Of a stretch of DNA of 56,457 bases, positions 1-7,267 are shown piece after piece. How positions within the stretch are numbered: the stretch's first letter is position 1; each line of letters begins with the position of its first letter. The translations under genes were made by a program, and so were the position numbers. This DNA comes from DATKBT01 sp035546295. Lineage in GTDB: Bacteria > Acidobacteriota > Thermoanaerobaculia > Multivoradales > Multivoraceae. Where the stretch lies: the NCBI GenBank assembly GCA_035546295.1, contig DATKBT010000122.1, positions 1-56,457 on the forward strand. Reading direction: 5' to 3'. Under the pieces are notes generated by a model. That model had not been told where the DNA came from. It saw only the letters and a program-made list of their open reading frames with translations, and searched no databases.

Positions 1-1137
1 GTCGCCGTGGTGGCCGCCGTCGTGCTCCTCTTCGGCCTGTCGCACCTCAACGTCGGCATCGACTTCGCCGGGGGCACCCAGCTCACTGTGAAGTTCAAGG
101 AGCAGCCCGACATCGAGCAGCTGCGCAGCCTATTGGCGGACGCGGGCTATCCTGACGCCGGCATCCAGCGCTTCGGCGAGGAGGGCAGCAACGAGGTCAT
201 CGTCAAGACCCCTTTGATCGAGGGCAGCGAGGAGGGATCGCGGGCGGCCGTGATCGGCGCCTTCGAGGCTGCGTTCAACGCCGATCGCGGCGGGCGCTTC
301 GACCTCAACGAGCAGGGGCGTGACGCGCTCGCCTCCCATCTTGCCCAGCTCGACCCGGATCAGCTCGCCGGTGGCGACGACGAGGCGATGAGGGCGCACT
401 ACGAGGAGGTCGCCGTAGCCATCATCGACCTCCGCGAGGAGGGAGCCATCCTCACGAGCTGGGATGAGCTCGAGGCGCTCGAGCGCGTGTCGCCGGCGGT
501 GCGCGCGGCCTTGGAGGAGAGCGCGGTGCTCGGCGACTTCCACGTGCTGGCGGCCGAGAACGTCGGCCCCTTGATCGGGCGCGAGCTCCGCAACAAGGGC
601 GTGCTCGCGGTCACCTTCTCGATCCTCGGGATGATGGCCTATATCTGGGTCCGCTTCGAGCTGCGCTTCGGCATCGGCGCGGTGGTCGCGACCATCCACG
701 ACGTGCTGATCACCCTCGGCCTCTATGCCCTCGCCGGCTACGAGTTCAACCTGACCACCATCGCCGCCTTCCTGACGGTGGTCGGCTACTCGGTCAACGA
801 CACCGTCGTCGTCTTCGACCGAGTGCGCGAGAACCTCCGCCGTGTCCGTCGCGAGCCGCTCGAGAACGTGCTCAACATGAGCCTCAACCAGACTCTGTCG
901 CGCACCGTGCTGACCTCGGGCACCACCCTGCTCGCGGTCGGCTCGTTGTTCGTTCTGGGCGGCGACGTCATCCGCGGGTTGTCGTTCGTGCTCCTGGTCG
1001 GCATCCTGGTCGGGACCTATTCGTCGATCTACGTCGCCAGCCCGGTGGTGCTCTACTGGGACCACCTCACCCGGCGCAGGACCGTCGCCGCCGGCGCCGG
1101 CGGGGCCGCCAAGGAGAAGCAGGGACGGGCCGCCTGA
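1..1137 (+). CDS. secF: Protein translocase subunit SecF (5' end outside the window)
   Basis: SecF works with SecD in the inner membrane, using the proton gradient to help pull secreted proteins out of the SecYEG channel. The reading frame is already open at base 1, inside the first membrane segment, so the true start lies upstream. The SecF signature follows: VGIDFAGGTQL after TM1, GPLIGRELRNKG before TM2, then TM2-TM6 with GYSVNDTVVVFDRVREN and RTVLTSGTTLLAV. The periplasmic loop between the GIDFAGG motif and TM2 is about 175 residues; from memory the E. coli loop is near 105, so this one carries an extra acidic stretch. secD is expected just upstream. Confidence 0.95.
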   Translation, partial: VAVVAAVVLLFGLSHLNVGIDFAGGTQLTVKFKEQPDIEQLRSLLADAGYPDAGIQRFGEEGSNEVIVKTPLIEGSEEGSRAAVIGAFEAAFNADRGGRFDLNEQGRDALASHLAQLDPDQLAGGDDEAMRAHYEEVAVAIIDLREEGAILTSWDELEALERVSPAVRAALEESAVLGDFHVLAAENVGPLIGRELRNKGVLAVTFSILGMMAYIWVRFELRFGIGAVVATIHDVLITLGLYALAGYEFNLTTIAAFLTVVGYSVNDTVVVFDRVRENLRRVRREPLENVLNMSLNQTLSRTVLTSGTTLLAVGSLFVLGGDVIRGLSFVLLVGILVGTYSSIYVASPVVLYWDHLTRRRTVAAGAGGAAKEKQGRAA

Positions 1138-1173
1138 TCTCGCAAGACGCGCGGCCCCAGGTCCCGGGCCTCC

Positions 1174-1179
1174 TATAAT
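1174..1179 (+). promoter_or_regulatory. Candidate -10 element (TATAAT) for the relA/spoT gene
   Basis: A perfect TATAAT lies 41 bases upstream of the TTG start of the (p)ppGpp synthetase/hydrolase gene. No convincing -35 box sits 16-18 bases upstream. The position in the only gap between secF and the next gene supports a separate promoter. Confidence 0.4.
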
Positions 1180-1220
1180 CGAAGGCGTTCGGCGCTCCGC
1201 GCGCCTCCCGGAGTCGCCAC

Positions 1221-3443
1221 TTGCCTCCCTCCCGCTCTCGCGCCAAAGCCCCCGTTTCCGCCGTGGGGCGCGTGCGATTCGAGGATCTGCCGCGCCGGCT
1301 GCGCGAACACGAGCGGGCGGTCGACGAGGAGTGGCTGCGCGGCGTCTACGAGTTCGCCGAGGAGCGTCACGCCGACCAGATCCGCAAGTCGGGCGAGCCG
1401 TACATCACCCATCCGCTCGCCGTCGCCTACCTGCTCGCCGACCTGAAGTTCGACCAGACCTGCGTCGCGGTCGGCCTGCTCCACGACACCCTCGAGGACA
1501 CCAGCGTCGACCGCTCCCTGCTCGGCGAGCGATTCGGGGCGGAGATCGCGGAGCTGGTGGAGGGGGTCTCCAAGATCGGGCAGCACGAGTACGTGCGCCG
1601 CGACGAGGCGCAGGCGGAGACCTTCCGCAAGCTGGTGCTGGCCTCGGCCAAGGACGTGCGGGTGATCGTCGTCAAGCTGACCGACCGCCTGCACAACATG
1701 CAGACGCTCGAGCACAAGTCGACCGAGTCGCGACGCCGCATCGCCCGCGAGACGCTCGAGATCTACGCGCCGATCGCCCACCGCCTCGGCATGTCGCGGG
1801 TCAAGCGCGACCTCGAGGACCTCGCCTTCTTCCATCTCTACCCGCACCAGTTCGCCGAGCTGCAGGTCAAGCTCCGCGAGAAGGTCGCCGGTGGCCAGGA
1901 GGCGACCAAGCGCATCCGCGATGAGCTTGCGCGCGCCCTCGAGTCGGCCGGTCTCGAGGCCGAGATCAGCTATCGGATCAAAGGGCACTACTCGATCTAC
2001 CAGAAGCTGCGGCGCCAGGAGATCGACATCTCCGAGCTCTACGACTACGTGGCTTTCCGCATCATCACCTCCAACCTGCGCGACTGCTACGGCGCCCTGG
2101 GCGTGGTCCACCAGAGCTGGCGCCCGATTCCGGGCCGCTTCAAGGACTACATCGCGGTTCCCAAGCCCAACCTGTACCAGGCGCTGCACACCACGGTCGT
2201 CGGTGAGCGGGGACAGCCCTTCGAGGTCCAGATCCGCACCTGGGAGATGGATCAGGTCGCCGAGGAGGGGATCGCCGCGCACTGGCGCTACAAGGAAGGC
2301 AAGCTGGAGAAGGCGCAGACCGACGAGGACATCGTGTGGCTGCGACATCTGCTGGAGTGGCAGCAGGAGGTCAGCGATCCGCGGACCTTCCTGAGGACGC
2401 TCAAGATCGACCTCTACCCCGACGAGGTCTACGTGTTCACGCCCCAGGGCGAGGTGCTGTCCTTTCCGCGCGGCGCTACCCCGCTCGACTTCGCCTACCG
2501 GGTGCACACCGAGCTGGGTCACCACTGCGCCGGAGCGCGCGTGAGCGGCCGGCTGGTCCCGTTGCGCACGCCGCTGAAGAACGGCGACATCGTCGAGATC
2601 CTGACCAATCCGAACCGGACGCCGAGCCGCGACTGGCTCAACGTCGTCACCACCCCGCGTGCGCGCTCCAAGATCCGCCACTGGCTGAACGCCCAGCAGA
2701 AGCAGCGCGCCACCGAGATCGGGCGGGCGTTGTTCGAGAAAGAGGTCAGGCGCCACCGCGCCAACGCCAGGCGGGTGCTCGAGTCCGAGGCCGGTCAGCG
2801 CTACCTGAAGGAGGAGGGGCTGGCGGCGGCCGACGACCTCTACAGCCGCATCGGCTTCGGCAAGACCCAGGTGCGCCAACTCATGTCGCGCCTGCTCACC
2901 GCCGAGGAGCTCGAGCGCGCCGACGAGGAGCCGAGCGCGATCCGCAGGGTGGTCAACCGGATCCTGCCCTTCGGTGACAGTCCGGTGCAGGTTCGCGGCC
3001 ACGGCGATCTGCTCGCCTTCCTGGCGAAGTGCTGCACGCCGCTGCCCGGCGACGACATCGTCGGCTACATCACGCGCGGGCGGGGCGTTTCGGTGCACTC
3101 CGCGGAGTGCCCCAACGTGCGCAACCTGCTCTATCACCCCGAGCGCGAGATCGAGGTCGAGTGGGCACGCCGCGAGGAGGGCGTCTACGAAGTGACTCTG
3201 ATGATCGAGGCGACGGATCAGCCCGGCGTGCTGGCGCGTCTCACCGAGACGATCGCCAAGCTCGACAGCAACATCCGTCACATCTCGGCGCAGACCGAGG
3301 ACACCGGCAAGGCCACGATCGAGGTGGTGGTGGAGGTGCGCAACCGGCGGCACCTCGAGCGTCTCCGCCGCGAGGTCTCCGCGCTCAAGGGCATCGCGAG
3401 CGTGCACCGCCGCATGGCGGCCGAGCAGAAGGCGCTCGGCTAG
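1221..3443 (+). CDS. rsh: Bifunctional (p)ppGpp synthetase/hydrolase (RelA/SpoT homologue)
   Basis: This 740-residue long RSH enzyme makes and degrades the stringent-response alarmone (p)ppGpp. Domain order is complete. The HD hydrolase (residues about 30-200) has HPLAVAYLL near 62 and the metal motif LLHDTLEDT near 85. The synthetase (about 235-360) has RIKGHYSIYQKL, LYDYVAFRI and FEVQIRT. TGS (from about 399) and a C-terminal ACT domain (from about 655, DQPGVLARL) follow. An intact HD motif together with RFKDYIA, where monofunctional RelA has EFDD, argues for a bifunctional enzyme. The start is a TTG. It is the only such enzyme seen here and may be the main alarmone enzyme. Confidence 0.95.
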   Translation: MPPSRSRAKAPVSAVGRVRFEDLPRRLREHERAVDEEWLRGVYEFAEERHADQIRKSGEPYITHPLAVAYLLADLKFDQTCVAVGLLHDTLEDTSVDRSLLGERFGAEIAELVEGVSKIGQHEYVRRDEAQAETFRKLVLASAKDVRVIVVKLTDRLHNMQTLEHKSTESRRRIARETLEIYAPIAHRLGMSRVKRDLEDLAFFHLYPHQFAELQVKLREKVAGGQEATKRIRDELARALESAGLEAEISYRIKGHYSIYQKLRRQEIDISELYDYVAFRIITSNLRDCYGALGVVHQSWRPIPGRFKDYIAVPKPNLYQALHTTVVGERGQPFEVQIRTWEMDQVAEEGIAAHWRYKEGKLEKAQTDEDIVWLRHLLEWQQEVSDPRTFLRTLKIDLYPDEVYVFTPQGEVLSFPRGATPLDFAYRVHTELGHHCAGARVSGRLVPLRTPLKNGDIVEILTNPNRTPSRDWLNVVTTPRARSKIRHWLNAQQKQRATEIGRALFEKEVRRHRANARRVLESEAGQRYLKEEGLAAADDLYSRIGFGKTQVRQLMSRLLTAEELERADEEPSAIRRVVNRILPFGDSPVQVRGHGDLLAFLAKCCTPLPGDDIVGYITRGRGVSVHSAECPNVRNLLYHPEREIEVEWARREEGVYEVTLMIEATDQPGVLARLTETIAKLDSNIRHISAQTEDTGKATIEVVVEVRNRRHLERLRREVSALKGIASVHRRMAAEQKALG

Positions 3444-3488
3444 CCTACGATCTGCGTGGCGCGCTGCGCGCGCGATAGCAGATCTCCG

Positions 3489-3598
3489 GCTAGGTCGACT
3501 AGGCCGTCGTGGAGTTCTTGCCTGCCTGCGGCAGGCGGCGGTCATTGGCCTCGCGCAAGCGCGAGACCAAGGCTCAGACAGTGGTCAAAGTTCGATCA
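3489..3598 (+). repeat. Direct repeat, copy 1 (about 110 bp, two internal hairpins)
   Basis: Copy 1 matches copy 2 (offset 269 bp) except for six bases (3577-3582). Each copy contains two perfect hairpins: GCCTGCC/GGCAGGC with a 3-nt loop (3520-3536) and CTCGCG/CGCGAG with a CAAG loop (3550-3565). The structure suggests a REP- or BIME-like element or a structured RNA family rather than coding DNA. Confidence 0.85.
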
Positions 3599-3687
3599 AG
3601 CCACACCCGATGCCGTACGGGAGTGGTGCCCGGCCTAGTCGGCCTGAGCCCGCGCCCGTCTGCGGGCGCTTGGGCGGGAAACATCAG

Positions 3688-3762
3688 CTAGCGGGCTCGT
3701 GGTATGACCGCGGCTCGTTCCGGCGACTCGAAGGGGAGTGGTGACCACCACGAGCCCGCTAG
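3688..3762. repeat. 16-bp perfect inverted repeat
   Basis: The left arm CTAGCGGGCTCGTGGT (3688-3703) is the exact reverse complement of the right arm at 3747-3762, with 43 bases between. The right arm runs into the first bases of repeat copy 2. It could form a long stem-loop in RNA or mark the edges of a small non-autonomous element. Confidence 0.8.
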
Positions 3763-3867
3763 GTCGACTAGGCCGTCGTGGAGTTCTTGCCTGCCTGCGG
3801 CAGGCGGCGGTCATTGGCCTCGCGCAAGCGCGAGACCAAGGCTCACGAAACGGTCAAAGTTCGATCA
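3758..3867 (+). repeat. Direct repeat, copy 2 (about 110 bp, two internal hairpins)
   Basis: This is the second copy of the element at 3489-3598. Both internal hairpins are preserved exactly. Its left end overlaps the right arm of the inverted repeat at 3747-3762. Confidence 0.85.
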
Positions 3868-4217
3868 GCCGGTGCGATCGCCTAGAGAAAACGGCTGTGG
3901 CCTGGTCGACCCGGCCGCGCCCGCCTTGCGGGCTTGCAGCGCACGAGTGATCGGCTAGCGATCTCTCGCGGCTCCAGGCGCCTCCGGCACGTCGCCGCGG
4001 ACAGCCGGAGAACCGGATCCCGAACACCTGGAAAGCCTCCTGCCGAGCAGCGCGCGATCGGCTTGGCCGCCGAGCTGCCCGAGCCGCGGCAGCAACAGCG
4101 CGGACGTCGACGTGGCGCTCGTTTGCGCGGGCTGCGAGCGGGCGGTGCGGGGCGCGACCGCGGGCGTCGCTGACCCCAGGCGCACCAGCATGCCCAGAAT
4201 CCCGACTCATTCGTCTC

Positions 4218-4247
4218 TTGACATAAGTTTGCGAGCGTTGCTACCCT
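4218..4247 (+). promoter_or_regulatory. Candidate sigma-70 promoter of the pil operon
   Basis: A perfect -35 box TTGACA (4218-4223) is followed after 18 bases by TACCCT (4242-4247), preceded by an extended -10 TGC. The predicted start of transcription lies about 65 bases before the pilM GTG. This is the only -35 consensus match noticed in the 876-base interval. Confidence 0.55.
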
Positions 4248-4319
4248 TCCCGTAAAGCCCTGTACCCAAAGTGGTAAGCTCCGCCCGGTTTTCCCCCGTG
4301 CGGCTGTAGGAGTCTTCTC

Positions 4320-5378
4320 GTGGCCCTCTTCTCTCGTCCCAAAGGTGTGGTCGGTCTCGACATCGGCAGCTTCGCCGTGAAGCTCGTCGAGATCAAAGAG
4401 CGCAAGGGCGGCGAATACCAGCTGCAGCGGCTCGGCATCGAGCCGCTCTCGCCGGAGGCCATCGTCGACGGCTCGATCATGGACTCCTCGCTGGTGGTCG
4501 AGGCGATCCAGAAGCTGAGCGACGAGACCGCGGTCAAGAACAGCAACTTCGCGACCTCGCTCTCCGGTCACTCGGTCATCATCAAGAAGATCGATCTGCC
4601 GTCGATGGCGCCCGAGGAGCTCGCCGAGTCGATCCGGTGGGAGGCCGAGCAGTACATCCCGTTCGACATCAACGACGTCAAGCTGGACTACGTTCTGCTC
4701 TCCGACGGCCAGCGCAGCGACCACATGGAGGTGCTGCTGGTCGCGGTCAAGCGCGACAAGGTCAACGACTACGTCTCGGTCATCTCGCAGGCGGGTCGCG
4801 TCCCGGCGCTGGTCGACATCGACGCCTTCGCAGTGCAGAACGCCTACGAGGTCAACTACGACCTCGACTCGATGAAGGTGGTCGCCCTGGTCAACATGGG
4901 CTCGGGGGTCACCAACATCAACATCCTGTCGCGCGGGAACACCGTCTTCTGGCGCGACATGTCGTTCGGCGGCAACCAGTTCAGCGAAGCGCTGCAGCGT
5001 GAGTTCAACCTCTCCTACGACCAGGCGGAGGCGCTCAAGCGCGGGGAGAACGTCGATCGCTACACGGCCTCCGATGCGCGACCGGTGCTCGACGCGGTCT
5101 CCACCGAGATGGCCGGCGAGATCCAGAAGACCTTCGACTTCTTCTCGGCGACCTCCTCGGAAGGCTCGGTCGATCAGCTGCTGCTCGCGGGGGGCTGCGC
5201 GCTGACGTCGCACCTGCTGGAGACCCTCCGGGAGCGTTTCGGGGTACCCGCCGAGCTGATGAACCCGTTTCGGCGCGTCGCCTATCGGGAGAGCGACTTC
5301 AACAGCGAGTGGATCCAGTCGATCGCGCCGATGATGTCGGTGGCGGTCGGGCTCGCGGTCCGCAAGGTCGGAGACTAG
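4320..5378 (+). CDS. pilM: Type IV pilus assembly protein PilM
   Basis: PilM is the cytoplasmic, actin/FtsA-like subunit of the inner-membrane alignment complex of the type IV pilus; it binds the short N-terminal tail of PilN. The 352-residue length is typical. The N-terminus has the nucleotide-binding motif GVVGLDIGSFAVKLVEI, and a later motif LLLAGGCAL belongs to the second ATP-binding lobe. The start is a GTG with an AGGAG ribosome site about seven bases upstream. It opens a tight operon: pilN begins six bases after the stop. Confidence 0.95.
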   Translation: MALFSRPKGVVGLDIGSFAVKLVEIKERKGGEYQLQRLGIEPLSPEAIVDGSIMDSSLVVEAIQKLSDETAVKNSNFATSLSGHSVIIKKIDLPSMAPEELAESIRWEAEQYIPFDINDVKLDYVLLSDGQRSDHMEVLLVAVKRDKVNDYVSVISQAGRVPALVDIDAFAVQNAYEVNYDLDSMKVVALVNMGSGVTNINILSRGNTVFWRDMSFGGNQFSEALQREFNLSYDQAEALKRGENVDRYTASDARPVLDAVSTEMAGEIQKTFDFFSATSSEGSVDQLLLAGGCALTSHLLETLRERFGVPAELMNPFRRVAYRESDFNSEWIQSIAPMMSVAVGLAVRKVGD

Positions 5379-5384
5379 CGGCCG

Positions 5385-6023
5385 ATGATCAAGATCAACC
5401 TAGTCGGTGAAGGTCGCAAGCCGGTCATCGCCCGGCGCGAGAAGAAGCAGATGAAGCTGCCCGCCTTCTCGGGCGAGGATGCAGCGCTCTACGCGCTGAT
5501 CCTCGGCTTCGCGGTCGGCGCCATCGTCTTCGGTGTCTGGTTCTTCATGCTCCGCGGCACGATCAACGAGAACCAGGACCGTATTCGCGTCGCCCAGAGC
5601 CGCGTCGACGAGCTGCAGGAGATCATCCGGAAGGTCGAGGAGTTCGAGCGGGAGCAGGCCGAGCTCGAGCAGAAGATCGCCGTCATCACCGAGCTGAAGA
5701 ACAACCAGCGCGGCCCGGTCGACCTGATGGACAAGGTGTCGCAGGCGCTGCCCGACCGCCTGTGGATCGACCGGATGGAGTCGAGGGGGGACCGCATCTC
5801 GATCCGGGGCCGGGCCCAGAACAGCAACGCGATCTCGGACTTCATCCAGAACCTCAGCGAGGTGCGAGGGTTCAACGAGCCGTTCCTGCGCGACATGCCG
5901 CTGGGGGGTGGGGGGGTCTACTCCTACACCATCGACTTTCAGCAGGTCGCCGTGCCCGACGAGCCAGAGGACGCCGAGAGCGCTGCTGCCGGCGCCGCGA
6001 GCAGTCCTGCGGGGGTGAACTGA
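5385..6023 (+). CDS. pilN: Type IV pilus inner-membrane protein PilN
   Basis: PilN is a bitopic inner-membrane protein that links cytoplasmic PilM to periplasmic PilO. The sequence starts with the PilM-binding tail MIKINLVGE, has one membrane segment (about residues 33-55) and a coiled coil (about 60-110) rich in Glu and Gln. The periplasmic ferredoxin-like domain follows, with LPDRLWIDRMES in the usual place. The C-terminal 20 residues are Ala/Glu-rich and look disordered. Length is 212 residues, near the family norm. pilO starts four bases after the stop. Confidence 0.93.
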   Translation: MIKINLVGEGRKPVIARREKKQMKLPAFSGEDAALYALILGFAVGAIVFGVWFFMLRGTINENQDRIRVAQSRVDELQEIIRKVEEFEREQAELEQKIAVITELKNNQRGPVDLMDKVSQALPDRLWIDRMESRGDRISIRGRAQNSNAISDFIQNLSEVRGFNEPFLRDMPLGGGGVYSYTIDFQQVAVPDEPEDAESAAAGAASSPAGVN

Positions 6024-6027
6024 CGCC

Positions 6028-6606
6028 ATGGAAACGGGTCTAGAAGGAAAACCCTGGTACTTCGGACTGGTGATCGGCCTGGTCGTCGGCGGCCTGCTGG
6101 TCGGCCTGGGCTATCGCTTCAAGCTGCAGGGGATGAGGCAGGAGATCGCGTCCCAGGAGTCGCGGCTCGCCGATCTCCAGGACCAGATCCGGCGCGGCGA
6201 AGCGGCGCGCGCCCAGCTCCCGCAGTTCGAGTCCCGCGTCGCCGCGCTCCGCATCGAGCTGGACAAGCTGCTCGAGATCCTTCCCGAGCGCCGGATGGTC
6301 TACCAGATCCTCCGTCAGCTCCGGGCGCTGACCGAGCGCGAGGACTTCACGCTGTCGCGAGTCACTCCGTCCGGAGAGGTCGAGCAGGAGTTCTTCTACG
6401 AATGGCCGATCCGCGTGTACGTGCAGGGCACCTACCACAACCTGGCGCGGCTGTTCGATCGACTGAGCCGCTTCTCACGGATCATCAACGTCGACCAGTT
6501 GACCATCTCCGCGCTCTCGCGGCAGACCAACAACCGGACGATCGACGCCTCGTTCGTCGCGAAGACTTTCATCTACAAGGGCGACCCGCAGGCGGGGCAG
6601 CCATGA
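6028..6606 (+). CDS. pilO: Type IV pilus inner-membrane protein PilO
   Basis: PilO pairs with PilN in the periplasm and helps connect the inner-membrane complex to PilP. The protein has a short cytoplasmic N-terminus, one membrane segment (about residues 11-30), a coiled coil (about 33-90) and a periplasmic ferredoxin-like domain ending with FVAKTFIYK. Length is 192 residues. Its stop codon overlaps the pilP start in an ATGA, a sign of translational coupling. Confidence 0.93.
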   Translation: METGLEGKPWYFGLVIGLVVGGLLVGLGYRFKLQGMRQEIASQESRLADLQDQIRRGEAARAQLPQFESRVAALRIELDKLLEILPERRMVYQILRQLRALTEREDFTLSRVTPSGEVEQEFFYEWPIRVYVQGTYHNLARLFDRLSRFSRIINVDQLTISALSRQTNNRTIDASFVAKTFIYKGDPQAGQP

Positions 6607-7229
6607 GCGTCCTCGACGGCGGAAGGGCTCGCTGGCTGCTCGTCGCCGCGCTGGCGGGAGGTCTTGCGACCGGAGCGCCGGCGCAGGACACCGAGCAGCC
6701 CCCTCCCGACGAGCTGCCGACCCCCCAGGAGGAGGCGTTCCCCGATCCCATCGAGGATCCCCTCGACGAAGCGGACGAAGGGGAGGAGCCGCGGGCCTTC
6801 TTCGAGGAGGGCGTGCCGCCAGAGGATCTCGATCGCATCGACGAATTGCTCGAGGAGGACGCCGTCCTGCTCGAGACGGGGTTCATCTACGACGCTCGCG
6901 GCCGGCGCGATCCGTTCCGGTCGCTGGTGCGCGTCGCCGAGGTCCCGTCTCCCGAGGGTCCACGCCCTCCCGGCATTCCCGGGCTCGACATCGACGAGCT
7001 CACGGTGACGGGGCTGATGGTGACCGCCGAGGGTCCGGTGGCGCAGGTGCGCTCGACCGGCAGCCCGATCTCCTACCTGATCCGACCGGGGGATCAGCTG
7101 TGGGACGGCGACGTCATTCGCATCGATTACATTCGCGGTGGCGCCGGTGAGGTCGTCTTTCGACAGAGAGAAGACGATCCGACCGCGCCCAAGCCGTTCA
7201 GAGAGGTGGTCAAGAGGCTCCAACCTTAG
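6603..7229 (+). CDS. pilP: Type IV pilus protein PilP
   Basis: PilP bridges the PilNO periplasmic domains and the N-terminal domains of the PilQ secretin. The C-terminal half carries the family pattern: FIYDARGRRDPFRSLV, then LDIDELTVTGLMV, then a beta domain ending near EVVFRQRE. The start was placed at the ATG overlapping the pilO stop, which gives a clear signal peptide (about residues 9-29, ending APAQ). PilP proteins are usually lipoproteins, but no cysteine sits at the end of this signal peptide, so a soluble periplasmic form is predicted. Residues 30-85 are acidic and probably flexible. Confidence 0.9.
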   Translation: MSVLDGGRARWLLVAALAGGLATGAPAQDTEQPPPDELPTPQEEAFPDPIEDPLDEADEGEEPRAFFEEGVPPEDLDRIDELLEEDAVLLETGFIYDARGRRDPFRSLVRVAEVPSPEGPRPPGIPGLDIDELTVTGLMVTAEGPVAQVRSTGSPISYLIRPGDQLWDGDVIRIDYIRGGAGEVVFRQREDDPTAPKPFREVVKRLQP

Positions 7230-7267
7230 CCTGACGGCTCGAGGGTTGCGAGGGAGGCGAGTTTGCC

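Larger units (their letters stand above)
3444..4319. other. Long non-coding interval with repeats before pilM
   Basis: These 876 bases hold no convincing gene; short open frames in it look like composition effects. The interval holds an inverted repeat just after the relA/spoT stop (GATCTGC at 3449-3455, GCAGATC at 3478-3484), a 110-bp direct repeat in two copies, a 16-bp inverted repeat and a promoter near its end. CTAG occurs nine times between 3440 and 3958, clearly more than base composition would give. Nothing further is recognised from about 3960 to 4210. Confidence 0.7.

Noticed and set aside
1173..3545. A 790-codon open frame on the minus strand
   Set aside because: It lies opposite the well-conserved relA/spoT gene and its product has only His/Asp/Arg/Leu-rich composition; it is a codon-bias shadow.
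3456..3958. Two short frames that share a peptide in the repeat region before pilM
   Set aside because: The shared peptide comes from the DNA repeat itself; hairpins and lack of ribosome sites argue for non-coding DNA.
3882..5213. A minus-strand frame across the pilM region
   Set aside because: It is antisense to pilM and has no signal, domain or ribosome site.
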